Positions 43,982 through 57,864 of a stretch of 64,000 bases of DNA are shown here, piece by piece. How positions within the stretch are numbered: the first letter of the stretch is position 1; each line of letters begins with the position of its first letter. The DNA comes from an uncultured beta proteobacterium (lineage in GTDB: Bacteria > Pseudomonadota > Gammaproteobacteria > Burkholderiales > Burkholderiaceae): assembly GCA_903871735.1 (NCBI GenBank), contig CAIQHU010000080.1, positions 1-64,000 of the forward strand. The letters run 5' to 3'. Made by a program: the position numbers and the translations under genes. The notes beneath the pieces are model-generated. The model did not search any database. It was not told where the DNA came from and saw nothing but the letters and a program-made list of their open reading frames with translations.

Positions 43982-44010
43982 CTGCTTGTTTACTAGTATT
44001 GCCTAGCCAT

Positions 44011-44366
44011 TTATTGGGTGGGTGTTGATTTGGCTAATTTTGAATCTTCTGATAGTTTGCTAGGCTTTACTTTTGACAATTTTGGCGCCGACTCATCAGA
44101 TTGTAGTATTTGAACGAGCGTTTCATTTTCCTTAACCATGCCATGTTCGATACGAGCACGCTCCTCCACGGCCCGTGTTCCCTGCCTTAAGTCATCGACA
44201 TCACCAGCAATTTTTGCATTACGCTTTTCTAATTCGAGATTCTTATTTTGCTGCTCTTTGACTTCTTTATCTAATTGATAAACACTTAACAATCCGCCCT
44301 TGCCAATCCACAAAGGATATTGGATCGCAATGAGCAAAGCGGCTAGGGTATAAAAAATATAACGCA

Positions 44367-44367
<1 letters not shown>
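44011..44367 (-). CDS. ftsB: Cell division protein FtsB
   Basis: This 118-residue bitopic membrane protein of the divisome FtsQLB complex has a short cytoplasmic start, one membrane helix (IFYTLAALLIAIQYPLWIG) and a periplasmic coiled coil (LDKEVKEQQNKNLELEKRNAKI). The conserved tail around ERARIEHGMVKENETL is present. It overlaps the eno stop by one base, the usual eno-ftsB arrangement. The C-terminal 25 residues are Lys/Ser-rich. Confidence 0.93.
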
Positions 44368-45662
<1,295 letters not shown>

Positions 45663-45691
45663 TCAAAAATATAATTTTTTACAATCAACCC

Positions 45692-48219
<2,528 letters not shown>

Positions 48220-48385
48220 TCATTCACTCTGTTGGTAATATTGAATTATATACACGACTTGCATAAACCACTAAAAAACTCTTCACACGATCTAATTTCC
48301 TACTTCCAAGCCTTATAAAAACGAACTCGGGAAGCAATTAATAAAAATCATTTAAAATAACATTAAATTTAAATGATAGGATTTT

Positions 48386-49510
48386 ATGAGACTTGGTTAC
48401 TTTACAATGCCCTTACACCCCTTGCATCGCGATGGGACTGAAACACTCCACGAAGACCGTCAAACAATTATTTTTGCGGATCAGCTGGGCTTTTATGATG
48501 CCTTTATTGGTGAACACCTGACTGATCAAGCTGAAAATGTCACGAACAGTATGATTTTTTTGGCAACGCTGATTTTTGAGACTAAACAAATCAAATTAGG
48601 CACTGGCACCTCGAACCTTTCCCACGCCCACCCAACTCTCTTGGCCGCTCAAGCAGCCATGTTTGATCATCTTGCTAAAGGTCGCTTTATTTTCGGCATT
48701 AGCCCAGGAGCACTAGCCTCCGATGCAGAAGCTCTTGGTATTTTAAGCGAAGATCGTGGCCAAATATTTGCTGAGGCAATCGATGTCATCCTAGCTATTT
48801 GGCAGGGCGAGCCGCCCTACAATATCGACCTTCCGAATAATCGCTTTAAAGTGAGCGTAGAAAAAACCCAAGTTCTTGAAATTGGTCGAGGACATATCAT
48901 GAAGCCCTTCCAAAAACCTTATCCTGAAATAGTTGGAACTGTCGTCGCACCTTTTTCTAAGGGCGTAATTGCCATGGGACAAAGAGACTTTCATCCCATG
49001 TCAGCAAACTTTCTTCTAGATAATTGGCTACCAAGTCATTGGGCTAATTATTCAGCAGGTAAGGAACTGGCTGGACAAAAAGCTTTAGCGAAAGACTGGC
49101 GGGTGGCTAGAACAGTTTTTGTTGGCGATAACTCTACAATTGCCAAAAGCTATGGTAAAGAAAATGCTGATAGCCCTTACCGCTACTATTACCAACAAAT
49201 GTATACCAAAATGAAGATTTCTAATCGGCATGTCATCTTTAAAAAGCATCAAGATGATGACGATAGTACGATTACTCTGGATAAAATTTTGGATGAGCTT
49301 GTTATCTCTGGAACAGTTAATGAAGTAGTCGATCAAATCCTCGCTCTGCAAGAAAAAGTGGGTACGATCGGAGAAATAGTCTATGCCGGCATGGATCTAG
49401 TCGATCCAGCACTTGGCAGAAGGTCTATGGAACTCATGGCGCACGAAGTGATGCCACGCGTGAATGAGGCACTAGGTCTTGGCTATCAAACGAATGCCGA
49501 TGCTACTTAA
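48386..49510 (+). CDS. Luciferase-like (LLM class) flavin-dependent oxidoreductase
   Basis: This 374-residue TIM-barrel flavoprotein of the luciferase-like monooxygenase class shows MRLGYFTMPLHP, FYDAFIGEHLTD, LGTGTSNLSHAHPTLLAAQAAMFDHLAKGRFIFGISPG and a C-terminal EVVDQILALQEKVG. Such enzymes use FMNH2 or F420-like cofactors on sulfonates, long-chain alkanes or ring compounds. It is monocistronic, divergent from pyrG and convergent with comEC; no flavin reductase is beside it. Substrate unknown. Confidence 0.87.
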   Translation: MRLGYFTMPLHPLHRDGTETLHEDRQTIIFADQLGFYDAFIGEHLTDQAENVTNSMIFLATLIFETKQIKLGTGTSNLSHAHPTLLAAQAAMFDHLAKGRFIFGISPGALASDAEALGILSEDRGQIFAEAIDVILAIWQGEPPYNIDLPNNRFKVSVEKTQVLEIGRGHIMKPFQKPYPEIVGTVVAPFSKGVIAMGQRDFHPMSANFLLDNWLPSHWANYSAGKELAGQKALAKDWRVARTVFVGDNSTIAKSYGKENADSPYRYYYQQMYTKMKISNRHVIFKKHQDDDDSTITLDKILDELVISGTVNEVVDQILALQEKVGTIGEIVYAGMDLVDPALGRRSMELMAHEVMPRVNEALGLGYQTNADAT

Positions 49511-49523
49511 ATTGCTCTAACAA

Positions 49524-51992
49524 TCAATTTCGTTGAAAAATTCTGGTGAACACGTCTTTTTTTGATGTCCACGTTTGCGCACCCGTCTGACTTGTGTCCT
49601 TTAAATCAATGCCCATGGCCTGATATCGCCTAACCACTACCGGATGAGGATGGCCATATCTGTTCCGGTAGCCCGATTGTGAAAATGCATCGTGGGGTTT
49701 GAGCTGATTCAAAAATAATGCCGTCGATGAAGTCTTACTCCCATGATGTGGCGCCATGACAATCCGGTTTCTAGTAGCAATCATCTGCTTGTGCTGCACT
49801 TGCGCCATCAAACGATTTACAACCTCCCGCTCACCGCCACTTTCAATATCACCTGTTAACCACACTGAGTGAAATCGATTTCTGACCTCTAATACACAAC
49901 TCATTTCATTGGGCTTACCCTGAAAAAAATGCTCCTCAAAGGTGGTCTTTTTATCTGGGTGCCAAATAATAAAATCGACTCCATCCCACTGCCACTGCGA
50001 TCCTGCTTTACAGGGCATAAGCGGGAGGTGATTTTTGATCAATTCGCGTTGCAGAAGATGCTTACCCGGAATGCTGCCAATTGCCGACTGTACAGGATAT
50101 TCCTGAATAATACTCACTAAACCACCAATATGGTCAGCGTCTTGATGACTGATCACCAAGCGATCTAAAGACCGTATATCCTCGGCACGCAAATAGGGCA
50201 TGATTACTCTGCGACCAGGATCAAAGTTACCTCGACTAGTTGGACCCGTATCGTATAGCAAGTGATGTTCCTTCGTTTTTATCAATACGGCACTACCTTG
50301 GCCTATATCCCAAACTAACATCTCAAACTCTCCATGGGCAATGCCATTCCCAAAAAGCCATTGCCTAGGAATGAGTAAACTGAAACATATACAGGTTCCA
50401 AATAATCTGGATTTCCAAGAATGGATTAGCGGACCAGACCGAATACTAAGCGCAACACCAATGAGCGCAATAACCAACATCCAACCCCACGGCTTAGCAC
50501 CATATATGACCGCCCACTCCCACCCAGCCATCGGTTTTAAAAACCAAGCGACTACCCAAAAAGCTTGATGTGATAACCACAGGCACGTGTCACCCAACCA
50601 CCAAGGTAAAACAACGCCTAGCATCGCTAAGGGCGTCACAATGAAGCTAATGATTGGGATGGCGATCGCATTAGCAAGTGGTGAGACTAAAGAAATCTGC
50701 GAAAACCACCATAAAGTCATTGGTATTAAGGCAATCGTAACTACCGCCTGCACGCGACAGGCCGCCCCTAAGGATTCTTTTAACTTTTCTATAAATAGTA
50801 AATCAACATCTGCCACCTCGCCATCACTTGCCGAAGGCATCGCATATAAAATTGCCGCCACCGCGCCAAAAGAGAGCCAAAATCCCGGTGTGTAAATGGC
50901 CCATGGGTTCAGAAAAAGTACCATGCCTAAAGCCCACCACCAAATATCAAAGGGCTTTAATACCCGCCCTAACCATAATCCAAGCCCAACCACTCCAACC
51001 ATCAACATGGTTCGCTGGGCTGGTATCTGAAATCCAGCTAGCCAGGTATAAATGAAAGCGGTGAAGAAGCCGACTAAAGCAGCAATCTTTTGTGCAGGTA
51101 TCAGTATAGGTAGTCGGCCTCTGCGCCATAATTGGTTAGCAAACCAAGCACCAAGTCCAGCAAGCATCGTGACATGTAATCCAGAAATCGAAATTAAATG
51201 CCCAATGCCTGTCGTGTTAAAAATCTTCCAGTCCTCTTCGGAAATACTATTTTGATCGCCCATCACTAAGGCACTCATGACCCCTCGATAAATTGCCCCC
51301 TCGCCAAGAGATTGATGAACACGTGCACGAATCCAAGATCGTATCTGCTCCACCATGACTATAAAATGCCAATCCGAATGACCCACAAAACGCTCAGTCC
51401 CTTTTTGAACCTGACCAACTGCGCCGATATCTTGTATCAGTAACCATCGCTCAAAATCAAATGTATGGGGATTCTTAAGACCCCTTGGCGTATTTAACTT
51501 CACATGAAATTGCCATACTTGCCCAGGATTGACTGGCTGCTTGACTGCTGGCATTGATAGATAAATCCGTTTGGGAATTTGCGTAGCATCTAAATCATCG
51601 CGCTTTTTTGAAAGAGACTTGGCAGATTCGACTATCAAATTCAGTTGTGCACCTCGCGCGGATAGCTTCGGTAAACTTTCTATATATCCTTGGATTCGCC
51701 ATATTGTGCCGTCTAATGATGCGGGTAATTGTTGGGCTACTTTGGCGCGCTCAAGATAAGCTGTCCGGTAAAATCCGAGAATAAAAACTACCAGACAAAG
51801 ACTACACACCACGAATAATTCGGATCGCTTGATCCTTCTTGCCTCCAAGTAATACAGTTTATAAATGACCGATCCAACATAAATGATGCCAAGACCTAAA
51901 AAAGGGATGATGAGGCTAAGATAGAGCTGCCACGATTCAAAAAAAAGAGCGTAAAACTCCCCGGCAATCATTGCACCAATAAGTAAACGCAT
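49524..51992 (-). CDS. comEC: DNA uptake channel protein ComEC/Rec2
   Basis: This 822-residue competence protein would carry single-stranded DNA across the inner membrane. It has an N-terminal soluble domain between two hydrophobic ends (DUF4131 region), a Competence core with many membrane segments (HLISISGLHVTMLAGLGAW), and a C-terminal metallo-beta-lactamase domain with SHQDADHIGGL and APHHGSKTSS. It is the last gene of lolC-lolD-tatD-comEC. The full-length reading frame suggests a potentially transformable organism. Confidence 0.93.
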   Translation of the reverse strand: MRLLIGAMIAGEFYALFFESWQLYLSLIIPFLGLGIIYVGSVIYKLYYLEARRIKRSELFVVCSLCLVVFILGFYRTAYLERAKVAQQLPASLDGTIWRIQGYIESLPKLSARGAQLNLIVESAKSLSKKRDDLDATQIPKRIYLSMPAVKQPVNPGQVWQFHVKLNTPRGLKNPHTFDFERWLLIQDIGAVGQVQKGTERFVGHSDWHFIVMVEQIRSWIRARVHQSLGEGAIYRGVMSALVMGDQNSISEEDWKIFNTTGIGHLISISGLHVTMLAGLGAWFANQLWRRGRLPILIPAQKIAALVGFFTAFIYTWLAGFQIPAQRTMLMVGVVGLGLWLGRVLKPFDIWWWALGMVLFLNPWAIYTPGFWLSFGAVAAILYAMPSASDGEVADVDLLFIEKLKESLGAACRVQAVVTIALIPMTLWWFSQISLVSPLANAIAIPIISFIVTPLAMLGVVLPWWLGDTCLWLSHQAFWVVAWFLKPMAGWEWAVIYGAKPWGWMLVIALIGVALSIRSGPLIHSWKSRLFGTCICFSLLIPRQWLFGNGIAHGEFEMLVWDIGQGSAVLIKTKEHHLLYDTGPTSRGNFDPGRRVIMPYLRAEDIRSLDRLVISHQDADHIGGLVSIIQEYPVQSAIGSIPGKHLLQRELIKNHLPLMPCKAGSQWQWDGVDFIIWHPDKKTTFEEHFFQGKPNEMSCVLEVRNRFHSVWLTGDIESGGEREVVNRLMAQVQHKQMIATRNRIVMAPHHGSKTSSTALFLNQLKPHDAFSQSGYRNRYGHPHPVVVRRYQAMGIDLKDTSQTGAQTWTSKKDVFTRIFQRN

Positions 51993-51997
51993 GCAGT

Positions 51998-52822
51998 TTA
52001 AGCAATAGGATTTGCTTGAATTAAGGACTGCCAGCGTGGTAGAACTACCAGCGCATTTTGTAAGGCTTGCTGACTAACAAACTCCTCCTCCAGATTACGC
52101 AACTTGACAAACTCTTGCGCAATGCGAGGAAGATTAGCTGGTTCATTTCGGCTCTCACCCTCCTCTTTTAACCAGGCTGGTGGTATGTCAGGGGCATCTG
52201 TCTCCAAGACAAAAGAGTCTAGAGGTAAGTCGCAAGCTAAGCGTCGAATTTGTAGAGCACGCTCAAAAGTGAGCGTACCACCAAAACCTAATTTAAAGTT
52301 TAAATCTAAAAATTGTTGGGCTTGTACAAAACTCCCATTGAATGCATGCGCAATACCACCAGATACCTTGGTTTGACGCAAACGCTTGAGTATTTGATCT
52401 TGAGATTTGCGTACATGCAAGATCACTGGCAATTGATGCTGCCTCGCTAATAAGAGTTGTTGCTCAAAAAACCACTCTTGCTTGGCATTGTCTAATTCTT
52501 TGACAAAATAATCTAAACCGATTTCACCAATGCCAACAAATCTTGGATGATCCAAATACTTCAAAATAGCTTCTCGCAAGAGGTCCAGGTCACCCTCGAG
52601 CGCCCCAGGAGTATACAAAGGATGAATCCCTAAAGTAAAACTCAAATAAGGGATTAACCCATGCCACTGCTCGACAATACCGACTACTTTTTCAATATCA
52701 CAGACTTGTACAACCGGAATTAAAATACCCTGAACTCCGCGCTCGGCAGCTCTTGCCAAAACCAGGGATAAATCCTGCTCAAACTCCGTGGCGTCTAAGT
52801 GACAATGGGTATCTAACCACAT
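51998..52822 (-). CDS. tatD: TatD-family metal-dependent deoxyribonuclease
   Basis: This 274-residue amidohydrolase-fold nuclease shows the metal-binding DTHCHLD at the N-terminus, GIGEIGLDYF, VILHVRKS, HAFNGS and LETDAPDIPP. It lies 5 bp before comEC and 5 bp after lolD, the same unit as in related betaproteobacteria. The exact member (TatD, YcfH or YjjV type) cannot be fixed. Confidence 0.92.
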   Translation of the reverse strand: MWLDTHCHLDATEFEQDLSLVLARAAERGVQGILIPVVQVCDIEKVVGIVEQWHGLIPYLSFTLGIHPLYTPGALEGDLDLLREAILKYLDHPRFVGIGEIGLDYFVKELDNAKQEWFFEQQLLLARQHQLPVILHVRKSQDQILKRLRQTKVSGGIAHAFNGSFVQAQQFLDLNFKLGFGGTLTFERALQIRRLACDLPLDSFVLETDAPDIPPAWLKEEGESRNEPANLPRIAQEFVKLRNLEEEFVSQQALQNALVVLPRWQSLIQANPIA

Positions 52823-52827
52823 ACACG

Positions 52828-53601
52828 CTAAGCAGCACTATTTTGGTTGCGCGTCACATCAACTAAAACTCCCTGCTCTAAACGTAAGATACGATCGCAA
52901 CGCTTTGCACGTAGGGGATCATGCGTCACAATCACAAAAGCAGTTCCTAGATTTTGAGCAACTTCGATCATTAAATCAAATACTTGATCAGCAGTCTTTG
53001 TATCTAAGTTACCGGTCGGCTCATCTGCCAGAACGCAACTGGGTCGCCCAACTAATGCCCGAGCAACTGCCACGCGTTGTCGCTCGCCACCAGAGAGCAT
53101 ACCGGGTGTATGCCTTAAGCGACTACCTAGACCAACTTGAATCAAAATAGCCTCCGCTTGAGACTGTGCTTGGGACTTTGATAGTCCCCGAATTCGTAAT
53201 GGCATCGCCACATTTTCTAAAGCGCTAAATTCAGGTAATAAATGATGAAACTGATATATAAAGCCTAGTTCTTTATTCCGTAAATAATTTTGCTGTGCTT
53301 CGTCTAATAAGGTAAATTCAATACCAGACAGGGTAATCGAACCGGCTGTAGCATCATCTAGCCCACCTAAAATATGTAGCAAGGTACTTTTACCAGAGCC
53401 TGAAGCCCCCACAATCGCAACTTTTTCACCAGGCTGAACTTGAAAATCAATCCCTCGTAAAACCTCAAGTGCTTCAACGTCTCCCCCAAAAACCTTCACA
53501 ACTCCCCGAGCTTCTAAAGCCGGCGACTGCATTTGGGGCTCAGGCGCAAATGCGTCCTGCTTTAAATTCTCCCACATACTCTCACGGAGCCCTTTATTCA
53601 T
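52828..53601 (-). CDS. lolD: Lipoprotein-releasing ABC transporter ATPase LolD
   Basis: This 257-residue ATPase drives LolC/E in sending lipoproteins to the outer membrane. Walker A is GASGSGKST, the signature [15 protein letters not shown], Walker [12 protein letters not shown], and the Lol-type [22 protein letters not shown] is present. It overlaps lolC by 8 bp. The N-terminus is about 20 residues longer than usual, so an internal ATG at 53577 is also possible. Confidence 0.95.
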   Translation of the reverse strand: MNKGLRESMWENLKQDAFAPEPQMQSPALEARGVVKVFGGDVEALEVLRGIDFQVQPGEKVAIVGASGSGKSTLLHILGGLDDATAGSITLSGIEFTLLDEAQQNYLRNKELGFIYQFHHLLPEFSALENVAMPLRIRGLSKSQAQSQAEAILIQVGLGSRLRHTPGMLSGGERQRVAVARALVGRPSCVLADEPTGNLDTKTADQVFDLMIEVAQNLGTAFVIVTHDPLRAKRCDRILRLEQGVLVDVTRNQNSAA

Positions 53602-54874
53602 ATCTCAAGGCCTCCGCAGGTTTAACCCTTGAAGCCCTTGAACTGGGGTATAAAGTGGCTAACAAACTCAGGCCAAAAGCCATACCGCCAACCTTCACAA
53701 CATCCTCTAGGTGTATATCGGAGGGTAATTGACTAATAAAATAAATATCTTTAGGTAAAAACTGTACTCGAAATAAGCCTTCAATCACCGGCACAATGAC
53801 ATCAATATTGCTAGCAATCAAAACCCCAATCAATACCCCAAGTACTGAACCTAAAATTCCAATGGATAAACCCTGCACGAAAAAGATTTTTTGGATCATC
53901 CGCCCCGAGGCTCCCATAGTTCTTAAAATGGCAATATCAGCTTGTTTATCAGTTACCGTCATCACCAAAGTTGAGACTAAGTTAAATGTTGCAACGGCAA
54001 TAATTAAGGCCAAAATAATAAACATCATCCGTTTTTCAGTCTGTACGGCTGCAAACCAGTTACGATTCAACATGGACCAATCCACAGCAATTAAATTGGG
54101 TGGAATTTCAGCATTTAATCGTTGCGAAATTAGAGGCGCCAAAGTCATATCGTCTAATTTCACCCGCAAACCCGTCGGCCCAGGCGCCTTCACTAAAGCG
54201 GCCACATCTTGCCAATGCATAATGGCTAAACTACTGTCGTACTCGTAATGACCACTATCAATAATCCCAACAATCGTGCAAACTCTTTGCCGAGGTAACA
54301 CGCCTGCAGGAGTCATATCACCATTTGGAACCATCACCGAAATTTTGTCATTTAACTGAACACCCATCATCTGTGCCAACTGACTACCTAAAGCAATTCC
54401 AAACTGCCCCGCCTCTAAGGAGTTAATCGATCCCTGACTAAACTGGCTCGGAATATCCGAAACTTGGAATTCCGTTTGGGGCGCAATCCCTCGTAATTCG
54501 ACCCCTCGCATCATGGCTTGCCGAACTAATAAACCCTGCGTTTGTAATAAAGGTGCAACGCCAATCACATGTTCTTGTTTAGCGATGAAATCACTGACTC
54601 CCTCAATATCATTAATGCCCTCTTGAGAACGAATCTCCACATGCGAGAGCACCGAGAGCATCTTATCCCGAACTTCTTTTTGAAAACCATTCATGACCGA
54701 TAAAACCACAATCAAAGCGGCAACACCCAACGCAATTCCAACCATTGATAAAGTTGATATAAATGACAAAAAGCCATCCCGACGAGAGCCTAAAGTCTTC
54801 CTTTTAGCACGCACATAACGTATACCAATTTCCATATAGATCGGCAACTCGAAAAGGGATTTAAGTGATTTCAT
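53594..54874 (-). CDS. lolC: Lipoprotein-releasing ABC transporter permease LolC/LolE type
   Basis: This 426-residue inner-membrane protein of the FtsX/MacB superfamily has one membrane helix at the N-terminus ([31 protein letters not shown]), a large periplasmic domain, and three helices at the C-terminus. The conserved [21 protein letters not shown] tail is present. It is first of the lolC-lolD-tatD-comEC unit. A single permease gene suggests a homodimeric (LolF-like) transporter, as in many betaproteobacteria. Confidence 0.94.
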   Translation of the reverse strand: MKSLKSLFELPIYMEIGIRYVRAKRKTLGSRRDGFLSFISTLSMVGIALGVAALIVVLSVMNGFQKEVRDKMLSVLSHVEIRSQEGINDIEGVSDFIAKQEHVIGVAPLLQTQGLLVRQAMMRGVELRGIAPQTEFQVSDIPSQFSQGSINSLEAGQFGIALGSQLAQMMGVQLNDKISVMVPNGDMTPAGVLPRQRVCTIVGIIDSGHYEYDSSLAIMHWQDVAALVKAPGPTGLRVKLDDMTLAPLISQRLNAEIPPNLIAVDWSMLNRNWFAAVQTEKRMMFIILALIIAVATFNLVSTLVMTVTDKQADIAILRTMGASGRMIQKIFFVQGLSIGILGSVLGVLIGVLIASNIDVIVPVIEGLFRVQFLPKDIYFISQLPSDIHLEDVVKVGGMAFGLSLLATLYPSSRASRVKPAEALRYE

Positions 54875-54919
54875 CCCTATAGTTTAGTATTTTCTGAAAT
54901 GCCACATAAAATAAGGGCT

Positions 54920-55930
54920 ATGACTACCCATTTATCGATACTTTGCCCTAGTCTTGTAAGCTCTCTAGAAAATCCAGATGATTCGATTTTCGAACAAAAG
55001 GGCAGCTGGCAAGAAATTTTCTGCCTAGGGAGTGATCTTCCCTGCGCAGCTCTTTGGGCGAATACCAAAACACCTATCGAAAGCACCTCTACCTGGTCTT
55101 GTCTAGAGCTAGTCCATCTGCACGCAACCCGCGACCATCTGGTCTTAATTGATCCGAGGATCCTTGAGGTGGATGCTGCAGAGGAGTTGGCTTTGCGTTT
55201 AAGCGTACAAGATATCCTCCAGGAATTCTTACCCGGTCAGAACATTTTTACTAAAAATCGCTGGCTAATCTCCTCAGAGCTATTGAAGTCCGTCAAAACC
55301 TCCAGCCCAGCTTTAGCCGCTGGCAGAAATATTGATATTTGGATGCCCCGTGATACTTCTCAAGCTGGTCTGGCCAAAAAATGGCGGCAGCTTCAAAATG
55401 AAATCCAGATGGTTTGGCATGATCATCCGGTCAATCTGCAACGCCAGGACTTAGGACAATTGCCGATCAACTCGCTTTGGCTCTATGGTATAGGTACCCT
55501 GGAAGATATTCAACCGCATCCCATGATCGAATCAATGACGCACGTCTATTCACCAAATGAGCTCATTCAAACTGCCGCAATGTATTTACAAAAAACATCT
55601 ACGCCTACCCCCCCCAATCTGTTACTTCCCATGCCTGATGGCCATCACCTCATTGATTTTTATCAACAAACGAGTGCCCAGGAATGGCAAGTCTTCTGGG
55701 AACAGCTAGTCTTAGGGATCAAACAGGAAAAATTGAACCGAGTAGAATTGCTACAAAGTAAGAATGGCAACTTCTATAGTACCCAAATTGATAAAAAATT
55801 ATTCAATGCCAGCCTCATCCAGCGTATATTCTCACCCAAAAAATCTCAACAAACTCAATACCCGTCTTGGTCAGAGTTTAGTCAGCAAGCTATTTGGCAC
55901 CCTTATAAATCCGTCCCCCACGAACAGTAG
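54920..55930 (+). CDS. Conserved hypothetical protein upstream of recJ
   Basis: This soluble protein has about 336 residues. The start at 54920 is chosen because AAGGG lies just upstream; an ATG at 54899 has none. No catalytic motif was recognised. Related betaproteobacteria often have an uncharacterised protein, sometimes labelled phosphoglycerate mutase-like or regulatory, next to recJ. Visible blocks are LCPSLVSSLENP at the N-terminus, VHLHATRDHLVLIDP, and NSLWLYGIGTLED in the middle. It is divergent from lolC and ends 5 bp before recJ. Function unknown. Confidence 0.75.
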   Translation: MTTHLSILCPSLVSSLENPDDSIFEQKGSWQEIFCLGSDLPCAALWANTKTPIESTSTWSCLELVHLHATRDHLVLIDPRILEVDAAEELALRLSVQDILQEFLPGQNIFTKNRWLISSELLKSVKTSSPALAAGRNIDIWMPRDTSQAGLAKKWRQLQNEIQMVWHDHPVNLQRQDLGQLPINSLWLYGIGTLEDIQPHPMIESMTHVYSPNELIQTAAMYLQKTSTPTPPNLLLPMPDGHHLIDFYQQTSAQEWQVFWEQLVLGIKQEKLNRVELLQSKNGNFYSTQIDKKLFNASLIQRIFSPKKSQQTQYPSWSEFSQQAIWHPYKSVPHEQ

Positions 55931-55935
55931 ACTCT

Positions 55936-57684
55936 ATGCACATCAAAGAACGTCCAATTAACCAAGAGGTATTGGAGCATTTAATTGAAAATGAGATCAG
56001 TCCTGTCATGGCCAAGTTATGGGCTAGTCGTGGCATTCAGCATGCTTCAGAGCTATCTTTACAAATCAGCCAACTTATCCCTCCAAATGATTTAAAAGGC
56101 TGCCAGGAGGCTGCGCAATATCTTGCGCAGGCCCTAGCTGAGAACCGAAAAATTGTAATCGTGGCAGATTATGATTGCGATGGTGCGACCGCATGCGCTG
56201 TCGGAATCCTAGGTTTAGAAGAGCTCGGTCAATCTTTTAATAGTCAGATTGATTTCATCGTACCAAATCGTTTCACGATGGGTTATGGACTTACACCCGA
56301 AGTGGTTGAATTAGCAGCCAATCGAAATCCTCGCCCCGAAATTATCATCACTGTTGACAATGGCATTGCGAGTATTGATGGCGTTGCCTATGCCAATCGC
56401 TTGGGAATCGATGTCATTGTTACCGATCATCACCTGCCCGCAGATGAACTCCCTAAAGCCAAGCATATTGTTAATCCAAATCAACCAGGGTGCACTTTTT
56501 CGAGCAAAGCTCTAGCTGGCGTTGGTGTCATGTTTTATCTCCTACTCGCGGTTCGAGCTGAGTTACGAGATTATTACCAGCTGTTTACTAAACAAACGCA
56601 ACCTCAACTTTTACAGTTATTAGATCTAGTCGCCCTAGGTACGGTCGCAGATGTTGCCCAGTTAGATCGAAATAATCGTATTTTAGTATCCGCTGGCCTC
56701 AAGCGAATCCGGCAAGGTTTGATGTCACCAGGTATTGAAGCCCTCTTTCACATTGCTGGTAAAAGCCCAGGAGAAGCGAATACCTTTGATTTGGGTTTTA
56801 GTTTAGGACCACGCTTAAACGCAGCGGGTCGCTTAGCAGATATGACCCTCGGAATACAATGCCTACTGAGTAAAGACCTTTCACAAGCAAAGCGCCTAGC
56901 GCATGAACTCGATCAAATGAATCGCGAGCGACGTAGTATCGAAAATGAGATGAAAGTAAGCGCTCAGACGACCATGGCCCAACTTTCAGTCGAAGGTCGC
57001 CATGCACTTACTCTCTTCGAGCCGTCATGGCATCAGGGTGTAATTGGTATTCTAGCCTCGCGTTTAAAAGACGAGTACCACCGCCCAGTCATTGTATTTG
57101 CTCTTGCCGAAGAAAAAATGCCAGATGGTAAAGGCATTCTTAAAGGCTCTGGCCGATCAATAACTAGCTTTCACATGCGAGACGCGCTAGACTGGATCTC
57201 TAAAAAATATCCTCAGATGATTTTAAAGTTTGGTGGACATGCGATGGCCGCCGGCCTATCTATTCCTGAGGAAGATCTAGCATCTTTTGAACAAGCTTTT
57301 GCCAAAATAGCCCTGCAGTGGATTGAACCAGACGCCTTAAATCGTACGATTATGCATGACGGAACACTCCCGATTGCGCAAATGAATCAGCAATTCGCCG
57401 AGCAACTTTCTACAGCCATCTGGGGGCAGGGATTTCCAGAACCAGTTTTTGTCGGCCGCTTTGAGGTAATCAAGCAAACCACCTTAAAAGGCCGTCACCT
57501 GAAGGTGGAACTCATACCCATTGAAAACGGCTCAAGTAACCAAGACTCACAATCAATCTCTGGTATTTGGTTTGGTCATTCTGAAAATCTTCCGCCACAA
57601 ACTTATCTGGCCTATCGCCTGCTCGTGGATCACTATCTGAATTACCCAAGACTACAGATTCACATCGAAACAGCATTTAACTAG
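55936..57684 (+). CDS. recJ: Single-stranded-DNA-specific exonuclease RecJ
   Basis: This 582-residue 5'-3' exonuclease is for recombination and mismatch repair. The DHH-family motifs are VADYDCDGATA, ITVDNGI and VTDHHLP; the DHHA1 domain has KFGGHAMAAGLSI. It lies 5 bp after the hypothetical gene and 180 bp before prfB. Length is typical. Confidence 0.96.
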   Translation: MHIKERPINQEVLEHLIENEISPVMAKLWASRGIQHASELSLQISQLIPPNDLKGCQEAAQYLAQALAENRKIVIVADYDCDGATACAVGILGLEELGQSFNSQIDFIVPNRFTMGYGLTPEVVELAANRNPRPEIIITVDNGIASIDGVAYANRLGIDVIVTDHHLPADELPKAKHIVNPNQPGCTFSSKALAGVGVMFYLLLAVRAELRDYYQLFTKQTQPQLLQLLDLVALGTVADVAQLDRNNRILVSAGLKRIRQGLMSPGIEALFHIAGKSPGEANTFDLGFSLGPRLNAAGRLADMTLGIQCLLSKDLSQAKRLAHELDQMNRERRSIENEMKVSAQTTMAQLSVEGRHALTLFEPSWHQGVIGILASRLKDEYHRPVIVFALAEEKMPDGKGILKGSGRSITSFHMRDALDWISKKYPQMILKFGGHAMAAGLSIPEEDLASFEQAFAKIALQWIEPDALNRTIMHDGTLPIAQMNQQFAEQLSTAIWGQGFPEPVFVGRFEVIKQTTLKGRHLKVELIPIENGSSNQDSQSISGIWFGHSENLPPQTYLAYRLLVDHYLNYPRLQIHIETAFN

Positions 57685-57852
57685 ATTTTACGGTTCTTAA
57701 AAACTTCTCTAAAAACGCCAGCACGCGCGAGATTTATTTTAATAAGCATTTATTCGATTACCAATAATGCCTATTGCCTCTCAAAACAATTTCAAAAACT
57801 GCAAAAAAGTTACTAAATACTCTATTTTGGCAAACTGGCATGGGCAAAGCTT

Positions 57853-57858
57853 TATAAT
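57853..57858 (+). promoter_or_regulatory. Possible -10 element of prfB
   Basis: TATAAT ends 6 bases before the prfB ATG. There is no ribosome site in between, so if this is the promoter the prfB mRNA would be leaderless. The best -35 candidate, TTGGCA at 57827, is 20 bp upstream, longer than optimal. Upstream 57685-57826 shows no gene. Confidence 0.35.
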
Positions 57859-57864
57859 GTATAC

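Noticed and set aside
53796..54248. Plus-strand open frame of 150 codons opposite lolC
   Set aside because: Antisense to a certain membrane-protein gene, with composition typical of a mirror frame and no family features.
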